A stretch of 64,000 nt of DNA from Virgisporangium aliadipatigenens (lineage in GTDB: Bacteria > Actinomycetota > Actinomycetes > Mycobacteriales > Micromonosporaceae): positions 1 to 64,000 of the forward strand of contig NZ_BOPF01000006.1 of assembly GCF_016863615.1 (NCBI RefSeq). Direction: 5' to 3'. Positions within the stretch are counted from its first letter, which is position 1, and every line of letters begins with the position of its first letter. Made by a program: the position numbers and the translations under genes. The notes under the pieces are model-generated. The model was given only the letters and a program-made list of their open reading frames with translations, was not told where the DNA came from and searched no databases. This document shows, in pieces, positions 8,064 to 16,112 of the stretch.

Positions 8064-8093
8064 AATATGCCTCCGCTCGTATATGCCTGTCAA
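8064..8093 (-). promoter_or_regulatory. Promoter and direct-repeat operator of the ArsR-SRPBCC operon
   Basis: Read on the minus strand: TTGACA (8093-8088), an 18-nt spacer, CATATT (8069-8064), 5 nt, then the GTG. The 8-mer AGGCATAT occurs twice, 16 bp apart (8088-8081 and 8072-8065), overlapping the spacer and -10. This is the expected place for an autorepressor site. Confidence 0.55.
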
Positions 8094-8099
8094 GGAATG

Positions 8100-8693
8100 T
8101 TAGTGTCCCGCCCAACGGCGCTGGAGATCTTCGAGGTCCCAGGTCAGGCGGCCGGTGTGCAGGTCGTCACGCACGCCCTCGACCCAGCGCAGTTCGGCGC
8201 GGGTGACGGCCTCGCGCCACTCCTCCTCGAGCAGGAAGATCCGGTCCAGCCCGGGAACGTTCTCCAGGTCGGCGGCGGCGGTCTTGAGGCGTTCCGCCAG
8301 GGTGGCCGCGCGGGCGTCGAGCCACTCGGCCACCCGGTCGGGGGTGATCCGCGCCAACGACGCGAGCGCGGCCGGGAACTCCGGGAACTCCCGCGCCGGG
8401 GCCGAGACCATGTCGCGCAGCCAGCCGTCGAGGGTCCCGACGCCCTCGTCGGTGATCGTGTACACGGTGCGCTCCGGGCGGGTCCCGGCGCGTTCGGTCT
8501 CGTGCACCCGGACGAGTCCGGCCCGCAGCAGTCGGTCGATGGTCTGGTAGACGCTGTTGCGCTGGCTGACGTTCGCCACCGAGTCCTTGCGGCGGTACTT
8601 GATCAGGTGCTGCATCCGGTAGGCGTGCATCGGCTCCTCCGCCAGCAGGCTCAGCACCACCACCGCCAGCGGCGAACGCCGGTGTTCCGTCAT
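8100..8693 (-). CDS. PadR-family transcriptional regulator
   Basis: A 197-residue regulator. The N-terminal winged helix (about 8-90) has LAVVVLSLLAEEPMHAYRMQHLI, VYQTIDRLLRAGLV and the wing RPERTVYTITDEG. The C-terminal helical dimerisation domain (about 100-190) ends RWVEGVRDDLHTGRLTWDLE. It starts with ATG at 8693 and is divergent from an FAD monooxygenase. PadR regulators usually repress such a neighbour until a phenolic compound or drug binds. TAKAGT-type hexamer TAAAGT lies 7 nt before the ATG and no Shine-Dalgarno is present, so its mRNA may be leaderless. Confidence 0.9.
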   Translation of the reverse strand: MTEHRRSPLAVVVLSLLAEEPMHAYRMQHLIKYRRKDSVANVSQRNSVYQTIDRLLRAGLVRVHETERAGTRPERTVYTITDEGVGTLDGWLRDMVSAPAREFPEFPAALASLARITPDRVAEWLDARAATLAERLKTAAADLENVPGLDRIFLLEEEWREAVTRAELRWVEGVRDDLHTGRLTWDLEDLQRRWAGH

Positions 8694-8700
8694 GAGCGCG

Positions 8701-8752
8701 ACTTTACGCGTGCAAGCTTATAGTCATCATATGTATAGTCACGTCATGACTA
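8701..8752. promoter_or_regulatory. Divergent promoters and operator between PadR and monooxygenase
   Basis: TAAAGT (minus strand, 8706-8701) serves PadR; TATAGT (8734-8739) ends 6 nt before the monooxygenase ATG. Three half-sites of the same hexamer are present: TAGTCA at 8721-8726 and 8736-8741, and inverted TGACTA at 8747-8752. The last two form a perfect 6-bp inverted repeat around 5 bp. They overlap the monooxygenase -10 and start codon, as expected for repression by PadR. Confidence 0.55.
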
Positions 8753-9957
8753 ATAAGAGGGCGCTGGTCATCGGGGGCGGCATCGCCGGATCGGTGACCG
8801 CGATCGCGCTGCGGCGGGTCGGGTTCGACGTGGTGGTGCACGAGGCGTACGACCGCACGGCCGACGGCGTCGGCTCCTACCTGACCCTCGCGGTCAACGG
8901 CGTGCGCGCACTGCGCGGCCTCGGACTGGACGCTCCCGTGCTGCGGGCCGGCGTCCCGACCACCCGCATGGCCATCGAACTGGGCTCCGGCCGCCACCTG
9001 GCCGAGTGGGCCGACCCGCCGTCGTCGGACGGCATCGAGACCACCACCATCCTGCGCAGCGACCTGTACACCGACCTGCGCGACGAGGCCGTGCGGGCGG
9101 GCGTGGCGGTGCGGTACGGGCACCGGCTGGTGGACGTCTCGTCGGACGGCCGGACGGTCACCGCGGTCTTCGCCGACGGTTCCACGGACACCGGCGACCT
9201 GCTGATCGGGGCCGACGGGCTGCGTTCCCGGGTACGCACGCTGATCGATCCGGCGGCGCCGGCCGCGAGCTACATCGGGCTGCTCAACACGGCCGGTTTC
9301 GCGCACGGCGTGCGTCTGCCCGACAAGCGGCCCGGCACGCTCTACCTGTCCTTCGGCAAGCGCTGCTTCTTCGGCTACCTGCCGGTGCCGGACGGGTTCG
9401 GGCACGACGGGGAGGTGTGGTGGTTCGCCAACCCGCCGCGCCGCACCGAGCCGTCCCGCGCCGAACTGGCCAACGTCTCACCCGAGCAGTGGCGCACCCG
9501 GCTGATCGAGCTGTTCTCCGTGGACTCCGGGCCGGCCGTGGAGCTGATCGAGGCGAGCACGGGAATCCTCGCCGGCTGGGCGACGTACGACTTCCCGAGC
9601 GTGCCGGTGTGGCACCGCGATCGCATGGTCATCATCGGCGACGCCGCGCATGCCGCATCCCCGTCCTCCGGCCAGGGCGCGTCGATGGCGGTCGAGGACG
9701 CGGTCGTGCTCGCCGGGTGTCTCGAGCGGCACGCCGAGGTGCCCGTGGCGTTCGCCGCGTACGAGGCCGCCCGCCGCGAACGGGTCGAGAGGGTGGTCGC
9801 GGCCGGCCGGCGCAACGGCAGCCAGAAGGTGCCCGGGCCGCTCGGTCGGGTGGCCCGCGACGTGATGCTGCGGGCGTTCTTCTCCGCTCCGGTGCAGCGC
9901 CGGCGCCGGGCCGACGACCTCGCGTGGGTGCGCGAGTACGACGCCGCGTCAGTGTGA
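8746..9957 (+). CDS. FAD-dependent monooxygenase (PHBH/TetX-like group A)
   Basis: Single-component flavin hydroxylase of 403 residues. The FAD-binding GxGxxG is GGGIAG (Gly10, Gly12, Gly15). The DG motif is GADGLR (Asp157-Gly158), and the second FAD motif is IIGDAAHA (Gly298-Asp299), followed by SSGQGASMAVEDA. It would hydroxylate an aromatic or polyketide-like substrate using NAD(P)H and O2. I took ATG at 8746; an upstream in-frame start at 8692 would overlap the operator. The PadR neighbour and operator suggest a substrate-induced detoxification or modification enzyme. The substrate cannot be inferred. Confidence 0.9.
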   Translation: MTNKRALVIGGGIAGSVTAIALRRVGFDVVVHEAYDRTADGVGSYLTLAVNGVRALRGLGLDAPVLRAGVPTTRMAIELGSGRHLAEWADPPSSDGIETTTILRSDLYTDLRDEAVRAGVAVRYGHRLVDVSSDGRTVTAVFADGSTDTGDLLIGADGLRSRVRTLIDPAAPAASYIGLLNTAGFAHGVRLPDKRPGTLYLSFGKRCFFGYLPVPDGFGHDGEVWWFANPPRRTEPSRAELANVSPEQWRTRLIELFSVDSGPAVELIEASTGILAGWATYDFPSVPVWHRDRMVIIGDAAHAASPSSGQGASMAVEDAVVLAGCLERHAEVPVAFAAYEAARRERVERVVAAGRRNGSQKVPGPLGRVARDVMLRAFFSAPVQRRRRADDLAWVREYDAASV

Positions 9958-11040
9958 GCGGGGTGCGGCGGTGCTCGCCCGGACCACCAGCTCCGGCGCC
10001 AGCACCACCTGGCCGGCGTCGCGGTTGCCGTTCGCGATCTGGGCCAGCAGGACGTCTATGCCGCGCCGGCCCAACTCGGCGAAGTCCTGGCGGACGGTGG
10101 TCAGCGGCGGCAGGAAGTACCCGGAGTCCGGCATGTCGTCGAAGCCGACCACGGAGACGTCGTCCGGCACCCGCCGGCCCGCCTCGTGCAGGGCGCGCAG
10201 CACGCCGAGCGCGATCTGGTCGTTGGCGCAGAAGATCGCGGTGACGGTCGGGTCGACGGCGAGGATGCGGCCGCGTTCGTAGCCCGAACGGGCCGTCCAC
10301 TCCTGGGGCAGCACCGGGGGCACGATCGCGCCGGCCGCGTAGAGCGTGCCGCGCCAGCCCTCGACGCGTTCGGCCGCCTCGGGCCAGTCCGACGGGCCGG
10401 CCACGTGGTGGACCGTGCGATGGCCCAGGTCGAGCAGGTGCCGCGTGGCGAGGGCGGCGCCGGCCGCGTTGTCGATGCGCACGGTCGGCACGTGGGTGTC
10501 GGCGGCGCCCACTCCCACGCAGGGCAGGCCGGCCGGGACCTCGGCGAGCGCGTGCGAGACGGCCGGATTGGGCGCGATCGCCACTATCCCCTCGACGGAC
10601 TGCTGGCTGAGGCGGTCGACCGCCTGCAGGACCGAGTCGCGTTCGAGCGTGCGGATCGTGGCGACGCTGACGAAGTAGCCGGCGGTGCGGGCGGCGTCCT
10701 CGATGCCGTAGAGCATGGAGGCCGGGCCGAAGAGCGTGGTCTCGTAGCCGACGATGCCGAGCGTGCCGGAGCGCCGCGTGACGAGCGTGCGGGCGGCGAG
10801 GTTGCGCCGGTAGTTCAGCGCGCGCATCGCCTCCAGCACCCTGGTGCGGGTCTCCTGGCGGACGTTCGGGTGCTCGTTGAGCACGCGCGAGACGGTCTGG
10901 TGGGAGACGCCGGCGAGGCGGGCGACGTCGCGCATCACGGAGCCGCGGGGGCGCGGGGCCACCACCGTGCGGGGCTCGTCGGCCGGGACGCCCTCGGGCG
11001 CCGGATCGGCTTCTCCGGAAACGGGCTGGCCCAGCGTCAT
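9949..11040 (-). CDS. LacI-family regulator of the arabinose operon (AraR-like)
   Basis: A 363-residue repressor. A disordered Pro/Glu-rich N-terminus of about 33 residues precedes the LacI helix-turn-helix (VMRDVARLAGVSHQTVSRVLN, about 35-55). The hinge helix is RNLAARTLVTRRSGTLGIV, and the periplasmic-binding-protein-like effector domain has VTAIFCANDQIALGVLRAL and VSVVGFDDMPDSGYFLPPLTTV. It is divergent from the arabinose transport and catabolic operon. The 458-bp gap contains several LacI-type sites with a central CG, so arabinose-responsive control is the simplest reading. Its 3' end overlaps the converging monooxygenase gene by 9 bp. Confidence 0.88.
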   Translation of the reverse strand: MTLGQPVSGEADPAPEGVPADEPRTVVAPRPRGSVMRDVARLAGVSHQTVSRVLNEHPNVRQETRTRVLEAMRALNYRRNLAARTLVTRRSGTLGIVGYETTLFGPASMLYGIEDAARTAGYFVSVATIRTLERDSVLQAVDRLSQQSVEGIVAIAPNPAVSHALAEVPAGLPCVGVGAADTHVPTVRIDNAAGAALATRHLLDLGHRTVHHVAGPSDWPEAAERVEGWRGTLYAAGAIVPPVLPQEWTARSGYERGRILAVDPTVTAIFCANDQIALGVLRALHEAGRRVPDDVSVVGFDDMPDSGYFLPPLTTVRQDFAELGRRGIDVLLAQIANGNRDAGQVVLAPELVVRASTAAPRSH

Positions 11041-11095
11041 GGCGGCTCCCTGACCTCCCGTCCCGTCCCGCTTGTCGAGCGGTCGAGACCTTCCT

Positions 11096-11107
11096 GTTAT
11101 CGGTCAC
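11096..11107 (+). promoter_or_regulatory. Candidate LacI-type operator 1
   Basis: GTTATCGGTCAC fits GTTANCGNTNAC, a CG-centred near-palindrome. It lies 55 bp upstream of the LacI gene start, which suggests autoregulation. Confidence 0.45.
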
Positions 11108-11210
11108 ACCATAGTGACACCGGGAGCCAGGACCGGCTGCTGACGATCGGTCGGATGATCCACCGCAACATGCCGGAAACGATGCGCGACGCGGTCTTGA
11201 CGTCCCGGAT

Positions 11211-11222
11211 GAGAACGGTAAC
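11211..11222 (+). promoter_or_regulatory. Candidate LacI-type operator 2 (one good half-site)
   Basis: GAGAACGGTAAC keeps the centre and the full right half CGGTAAC, but the left half is poor. Confidence 0.35.
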
Positions 11223-11367
11223 ACTCTCGAAACGCGGTGAGTGACAGGCGCCACTACCGCCAGTTTCACCCGGTGGGACCGGCGCGCCTTGCCGGCCTCG
11301 TCGGCCGCACGCGACGGTCGTCGGCGGTGAGTATATACGCCGGCGAATGCCGCTCAAGATCATGAAT

Positions 11368-11379
11368 GTTAACGGTCAC
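11368..11379 (+). promoter_or_regulatory. Candidate LacI-type operator 3
   Basis: GTTAACGGTCAC differs by one base from the perfect copy at 25613. It is next to the palindrome GTCACGTGAC and lies 119 bp before the binding-protein start. Confidence 0.5.
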
Positions 11380-11435
11380 GTGACAAGTTGTCACCGCCGA
11401 CGCCGTACCGGATGGGCGAAAGCGGTCGCGCCGCT

Positions 11436-11447
11436 ACACGCGGTAAC
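11436..11447 (+). promoter_or_regulatory. Candidate LacI-type operator 4 (half-site)
   Basis: ACACGCGGTAAC keeps the right half CGGTAAC. It lies between operator 3 and the gene start, so it could act as an auxiliary site. Confidence 0.3.
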
Positions 11448-11498
11448 CGGAAACACTCGGTGATCGCACCGAGAGGGTCTTTCGAGCAGGAGGACGTT

Positions 11499-12479
11499 GT
11501 GTTCAGGAAAGTGGCCACGGCCGCGCTTGGCGGTTTACTGGTCGCCGCCGCGTTGACCGCGTGCGGTGGTGCTGACGAATCCGGCAGCGGCAACGACGAC
11601 GGCAAGTTGACCATGGGCTTCGCCCAGGTCGGTGCCGAGAGCGGCTGGCGTACCGCCAACACCAAGTCGGTCCAGGAAGCGGCCGCCGCCGCCGGGATCG
11701 AGCTGAAGTTCTCCGACGCGCAGCAGAAGCAGGAGAACCAGATCAAGGCCATCCGTAGCTACATCGCGCAGAAGGTGGACGTCATCGCCTTCTCGCCGGT
11801 CGTGGAGACCGGATGGGACCAGGTGCTCAAGGAGGCGAAGGACGCGAAGATCCCGGTCATCCTCACCGACCGGGCCGTCGACTCCAAGGACACCTCGCTG
11901 TACAAGACGTTCATCGGCTCGGACTTCGTGCTCGAGGGCAAGAAGGCCGGCGAGTGGCTGGTGAAGGAGTACCAGGGCAAGAGCGACACCGTGAACATCG
12001 TGGAGCTGCAGGGCACCACGGGTTCCGCCCCCGCGAACGACCGCAAGAGCGGCTTCGCCGACGTGATCAAGGCCGACCCGAAGTTCAAGGTGATCGCCTC
12101 GCAGACCGGCGAGTTCACCCGGGCCAAGGGCAAGGAGGTCATGGAGGCGTTCCTCAAGGCGAACCCCAAGATCGACGTGCTGTACGCGCACAACGACGAC
12201 ATGGGGCTCGGTGCCATCGAGGCGATCGAGGCGGCCGGCAAGAAGCCGGGTGTCGACATCAAGATCATCACCGTGGACGCGGTGAAGGACGGCATGACGG
12301 CGCTCGCCGCCGGCAAGATCAACTTCATCGTGGAGTGCAGCCCGCTGCTCGGCCCACAGCTGATGGATCTGGCCAAGAAGGTCGTCGCCGGTGAGACCGT
12401 TCCCCAGCGGGTGCTCACCGAGGAGACCACGTTCACCCCGGAGCAGGCCAAGGCGGTCCTGCCGGAGCGCAAGTACTGA
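11499..12479 (+). CDS. YtfQ-like sugar-binding lipoprotein (probable arabinose/arabinofuranose)
   Basis: Lipoprotein receptor of a CUT2 sugar ABC importer, 326 residues, with lipobox Leu19-Thr20-Ala21-Cys22. The mature sequence closely follows E. coli YtfQ, the galactofuranose-binding protein: GFAQVGAESGWR, DAQQKQENQIKAIRS, PVVETGWDQVLKEAKDA, GEFTRAKGKEVMEAFL and YAHNDDMGLGAIEAI. GTG at 11499 has AGGAGG 5 nt upstream; earlier in-frame starts lack one. It heads the operon transporter then araBDA, so the physiological ligand is inferred to be L-arabinose, perhaps its furanose form. A strong hairpin after this gene probably keeps its mRNA level above that of the downstream genes. Confidence 0.9.
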   Translation: MFRKVATAALGGLLVAAALTACGGADESGSGNDDGKLTMGFAQVGAESGWRTANTKSVQEAAAAAGIELKFSDAQQKQENQIKAIRSYIAQKVDVIAFSPVVETGWDQVLKEAKDAKIPVILTDRAVDSKDTSLYKTFIGSDFVLEGKKAGEWLVKEYQGKSDTVNIVELQGTTGSAPANDRKSGFADVIKADPKFKVIASQTGEFTRAKGKEVMEAFLKANPKIDVLYAHNDDMGLGAIEAIEAAGKKPGVDIKIITVDAVKDGMTALAAGKINFIVECSPLLGPQLMDLAKKVVAGETVPQRVLTEETTFTPEQAKAVLPERKY

Positions 12480-12488
12480 CGATGTCGA

Positions 12489-12519
12489 GGGCCGCCCCCG
12501 CCACCCCTGGGGGCGGCCC
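12489..12519 (+). terminator. Intra-operon GC hairpin after the binding-protein gene
   Basis: Perfect 11-bp stem GGGCCGCCCCC / GGGGGCGGCCC (12489-12499 and 12509-12519) with a 9-nt loop and no T tract. It sits between the binding protein and ATPase genes. Such hairpins usually protect the upstream mRNA or attenuate read-through, giving excess binding protein. Confidence 0.65.
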
Positions 12520-12544
12520 CCACACGCGAGGAGGGGGGTTGACG

Positions 12545-14059
12545 ATGGACGAGATCCTGACCATGCGGGGGATCGGCAAGCGGTTCCCGGGCGTCGTCGC
12601 GCTCGACGGCGTCGACTTCACGCTGCGCGCCGGCGAGGTGCACGCGCTCCTCGGCGAGAACGGCGCCGGCAAGTCGACCCTGATCAAGCTGCTCACCGGC
12701 GTGTACGACATCGACGCCGGCGAGATCCGGCTGGACGGCGTACCGGTGCGCTTCACCGGGCCGGGCCAGGCCCAGGCGGCCGGCATCAGCACCGTCTACC
12801 AGGAAGTGAACCTCTGCCCCAACCTCTCGGTGGCGGAGAACATCATGATCGGCCGGGAGCCGCGCCGGTTCGGCAAGATCAGCTGGTCGAAGGTGCGTCA
12901 GCACGCCGGCGCGCTGGTCGCCCGCCTCGACCTCAGCGTCGACGTGACGGCGCCGCTGTCGTCGTACTCGATCGCCGTTCAGCAGATGATCGCCATCGCG
13001 CGCGCCGTGGACGTCTCGGCGAAGGTGCTCATCCTCGACGAGCCGACGTCCAGCCTGGACGCCTCCGAGGTGCAGCAGCTCTTCGCGCTCATGCGGCGGC
13101 TGCGCGACGACGGCGTCGCCATCGTCTTCGTCTCCCACTTCCTCGACCAGGTCTACGAGATCGCGGACCGGATCACCGTTCTGCGCAACGGGGGGCTCGT
13201 GGGTGAGTGGGCGGTCGCCGACCTGCCGCAGCTCGCGCTGGTCGAGAAGATGATCGGTAAAGAGCTTTCCGCGTTGGAACGCCTCGAGGAGCAGGGCCGC
13301 CCCTCCGTCGCCGCGCTGGAACGCGGGGCGCCACTGGTGGCCGCCGACGGGGTGGGCCGGGCCGGCAGCATCACGCCGTTCGACCTCACGATCCACAAGG
13401 GTGAGGTGGTCGGCCTGGCGGGTCTGCTCGGATCCGGACGCACCGAGGTGGCCCGGCTGCTCTTCGGCGCCGACCGGGCCGACTCCGGCACGATCCAGAT
13501 CGACGGGAAGCCGGTCGCGATGCGCGGCCCGGGCACCGCGATGACCCACGGGATGGCGTTCTGCTCGGAGAACCGCCGCACGGAGGGCCTCGTCGAGGAG
13601 CTGACCGTGCGGGAGAACATCATCCTCGCGCTGCAGGCGCGGCGCGGCTGGTCCCGGCCGCTGTCCCGGCGCCGCCAGGACGAACTCGTCAGCAAGTACA
13701 TCAAGGCGCTCGACATCCGACCGGCCGACCCGGACCGACCGGTGCGCAACCTGTCCGGCGGGAACCAGCAGAAGGTGCTGCTGGCGCGCTGGCTGATCAC
13801 CGAGCCGCGGCTGCTGATCATCGACGAACCGACGCGGGGCATCGACGTCGGCGCGAAGACCGAGATCCAGAAGCTGGTGGCCGAGCTGTCCGACGGCGGG
13901 ATGGCGGTGCTGTTCATCTCCGCCGAACTGGAAGAGGTGCTCCGGTTGAGCCACAAGATCGCCGTTCTGCGGGAACGGCGGCTCGTCGAGGTACTGGAGA
14001 ACGACGACGCGGTGGACCAGGATCGCATCATGGCCACCATCGCGGGAGGCAATCCGTGA
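12545..14059 (+). CDS. YtfR-like sugar ABC transporter ATPase (tandem domains)
   Basis: Cytoplasmic ATPase of the importer, 504 residues. Domain 1 has Walker A GENGAGKST, signature-region SSYSIAVQQMIAIARA and Walker B VLILDEPTSSLD. Domain 2 has the family's degenerate Walker A (GLLGSGRTEVA), an intact LSGGNQQKVLLARWL signature and LLIIDEPTRGID. ATG at 12545 follows GAGGAGGGG. It overlaps the permease by 4 bp (GTGA). The pairing with a YtfQ-type receptor and two permeases reproduces the YtfQRT-YjfF arrangement. Confidence 0.93.
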   Translation: MDEILTMRGIGKRFPGVVALDGVDFTLRAGEVHALLGENGAGKSTLIKLLTGVYDIDAGEIRLDGVPVRFTGPGQAQAAGISTVYQEVNLCPNLSVAENIMIGREPRRFGKISWSKVRQHAGALVARLDLSVDVTAPLSSYSIAVQQMIAIARAVDVSAKVLILDEPTSSLDASEVQQLFALMRRLRDDGVAIVFVSHFLDQVYEIADRITVLRNGGLVGEWAVADLPQLALVEKMIGKELSALERLEEQGRPSVAALERGAPLVAADGVGRAGSITPFDLTIHKGEVVGLAGLLGSGRTEVARLLFGADRADSGTIQIDGKPVAMRGPGTAMTHGMAFCSENRRTEGLVEELTVRENIILALQARRGWSRPLSRRRQDELVSKYIKALDIRPADPDRPVRNLSGGNQQKVLLARWLITEPRLLIIDEPTRGIDVGAKTEIQKLVAELSDGGMAVLFISAELEEVLRLSHKIAVLRERRLVEVLENDDAVDQDRIMATIAGGNP

Positions 14060-15069
14060 AAGCTGTGGTGCGGCACCGGCTCTTCTGGCCGGCCGTGATG
14101 CTTGTGGTGCTGCTGATCGGCAACACGTTCTACTCGCCGAGCTTCCTGAAGGTGACCCTGCGGGACGGGCACTTCTACGGCTCGCTGGTGGACATCCTGC
14201 GTTCGGCGACGCCGCTGGCTCTGGTGGCGCTGGGCATGACCGTGGTGATCGCGACGGCCGGCATCGACCTGTCCGTCGGTTCGGTCATGGCGATCTCGGG
14301 CGCGACGGCGTGCCTGTGGATCAGCGAGCTGGGCGACCAGAACGCGGTCGGCGGCGTGCTGGTGGCCGTCGCGCTGGCGCTGCTGCTGTCGCTGGTGCTC
14401 GGCGTCTGGAACGGCTTCCTCGTGGCGGCCATCGGGATCCAGCCGATCATCGCCACGCTGATCCTCATGGTGGCCGGCCGCGGCATCGCGCAGCTCATCA
14501 CCGGCGGCCAGATCATCACGGTGAACTCCTCGCCGTACAAGGTGATCGGCGCCGGCTACGCGCTCGCGATACCGGTGTCGGTGATCATCGTGGCGGTGTT
14601 CGTGGCGGTCGCCGCGGTGCTGGTGCGGCGTTCGGCGCTCGGGCTGCTGGTCGAGTCGGTGGGCGGCAACCCGACGGCCAGCCGCCTGGCCGGCATCAAG
14701 TCGGCGCGCTACATCTGGATCGCCTACGTCTTCGCCGGGCTGTGCGCCGGGATCGCCGGCCTCATCTTCAGTTCGAACGTCTCCAGCGCCGACGGCAACA
14801 ACGCCGGCAATCTCATCGAGCTGGACGCGATCCTGGCGGTGGTGATCGGCGGGACGGCCCTCACCGGCGGCCGGTTCTCGATCGCGGGCAGCATCCTCGG
14901 CGCGGTGGTCATCAAGACCCTCGACATCACCATCTACACCGTCGGGGTGCCGACCAGTTCCACCCTGCTCTTCAAGGCGATCGTCGTGATCGCCCTGTGC
15001 CTGGCCCAATCGCCGGCGTTCCGGGCGAAGTTCGCGCGGCGGCGTAGTGCAGCGGAGGCGACGGCATGA
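14056..15069 (+). CDS. YtfT-like sugar ABC transporter permease
   Basis: First of two BPD_transp_2-type permeases, 337 residues with about 9-10 hydrophobic segments. Family features include ALVALGMTVVIATAGIDLSVG, the GNPTASRLAGIKSARY coupling-helix region, and a C-terminal LDAILAVVIGGTALTGGRFSIAGS. It starts with GTG overlapping the ATPase stop, and its own stop overlaps the next permease (ATGA). It should form a heterodimeric channel with the next gene product. Confidence 0.92.
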   Translation: MKAVVRHRLFWPAVMLVVLLIGNTFYSPSFLKVTLRDGHFYGSLVDILRSATPLALVALGMTVVIATAGIDLSVGSVMAISGATACLWISELGDQNAVGGVLVAVALALLLSLVLGVWNGFLVAAIGIQPIIATLILMVAGRGIAQLITGGQIITVNSSPYKVIGAGYALAIPVSVIIVAVFVAVAAVLVRRSALGLLVESVGGNPTASRLAGIKSARYIWIAYVFAGLCAGIAGLIFSSNVSSADGNNAGNLIELDAILAVVIGGTALTGGRFSIAGSILGAVVIKTLDITIYTVGVPTSSTLLFKAIVVIALCLAQSPAFRAKFARRRSAAEATA

Positions 15070-16070
15070 TCGACGTTGGAACACCGGGGACCGCCACCGC
15101 CGTCGCGCGGGTGCCGCTCTCCAAGAAGAGGCCGCAGAAGCGGCACATCCCGGTGCTCGCCACGGCGGCGCTCTTCGGGCTCATGTACCTCGTCGGCGTG
15201 GTCAGCTACCCGGGCTTCTCCGACACGCAGATCCTGCTGAACATCTTCATCGACAACGCGTTCCTGCTGGTCGTGGCCGTGGGGATGACGTTCGTGATCC
15301 TGACCGGCGGGATCGACCTGTCGGTGGGCGCCGTGGTCGCCCTGACGACGATGATCTCCGCGGTGCTGTTGCGGGAGAACTGGCCGGCCGGCGCGGTGCT
15401 GCCGCTCGTGCTCCTCGTCGGGACCCTGCTCGGCCTCGCGATGGGCTGCATCATCCACTTCTTCGAGGTGCCGCCGTTCATCGCGACGCTCGCGGGGATG
15501 TTCCTCGCGCGCGGGCTGTGCTTCGTGATCAGCGACGCGTCGATCCCGATCACGAACTCCACCTGGACCGGGATCGCCGACGTGCGCATCTGGTTCGGCG
15601 GGTTCCGGATCACCATCAGCGTCGTCATCGCGCTGGTCGTCCTGCTCATCGGCGCGTTCGTGCTGGCCTACACCCGGTTCGGGCGCAACGTGTACGCGCT
15701 CGGCGGCAACCAGCAGTCCGCGATGCTGATGGGGCTGCCGGTGGCGCGCACCCGGGTGGCCGTCTACACGATCAGCGGGTTCTGCTCGGCGCTCGGCGGC
15801 GTCCTGGTCAGTTTCTACATGTCGTCGGGCAACAGCCTGCATGCTCAGGGGATGGAGCTGGACGCCATCGCCGCGGTCGTCATCGGCGGCACGGTGCTCG
15901 CCGGTGGCTCGGGCTACGTGTTCGGCACGGTTCTCGGTGTGCTGGTGCTCGGCGTGATCCAGACTTTGATCACGTATGCGGACCTCAACTCGTGGTGGAC
16001 GAGGATCTTCATCGGCGCGCTGCTGTTCGCGTTCATCCTGCTGCAGCGTGTGGTCAACCGCCGCACTTGA
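15066..16070 (+). CDS. YjfF-like sugar ABC transporter permease
   Basis: Second permease of the importer, 334 residues. A cytoplasmic basic N-terminus (SKKRPQKRH) precedes about nine membrane segments. Motifs include VAVGMTFVILTGGIDLSVGAV, GGNQQSAMLMGLPVAR and LDAIAAVVIGGTVLAGGSGYVFG. Two different permeases for one ATPase chain are characteristic of the YtfQRT-YjfF subgroup. The gene is followed by a 42-bp gap with a short palindrome before araB. Confidence 0.92.
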   Translation: MIDVGTPGTATAVARVPLSKKRPQKRHIPVLATAALFGLMYLVGVVSYPGFSDTQILLNIFIDNAFLLVVAVGMTFVILTGGIDLSVGAVVALTTMISAVLLRENWPAGAVLPLVLLVGTLLGLAMGCIIHFFEVPPFIATLAGMFLARGLCFVISDASIPITNSTWTGIADVRIWFGGFRITISVVIALVVLLIGAFVLAYTRFGRNVYALGGNQQSAMLMGLPVARTRVAVYTISGFCSALGGVLVSFYMSSGNSLHAQGMELDAIAAVVIGGTVLAGGSGYVFGTVLGVLVLGVIQTLITYADLNSWWTRIFIGALLFAFILLQRVVNRRT

Positions 16071-16072
16071 GT

Positions 16073-16082
16073 TTTGCGCAAA
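16073..16082. promoter_or_regulatory. Palindrome TTTGCGCAAA between transporter and araB
   Basis: A perfect 10-bp palindrome 30 bp before the araB start, in the only non-overlapping gap of the operon apart from the hairpin region. It could be a second regulator's site controlling araBDA separately, or may have no function. Confidence 0.3.
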
Positions 16083-16112
16083 CCGTCGGACCGATCGAGA
16101 GGGCCGTTTGTT

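Larger units (their letters stand above)
11041..11498. other. 458-bp intergenic control region of the arabinose operon
   Basis: No gene is seen here. It holds the ribosome sites of both divergent genes and four candidate operators listed separately. It also has a GTCAC-N6-GTGAC inverted repeat (11103-11118), and a palindromic GTCACGTGAC within 11376-11385 that overlaps one operator. An A+T-richer patch (11330-11372) is the likely promoter zone for the transporter operon. Confidence 0.6.
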
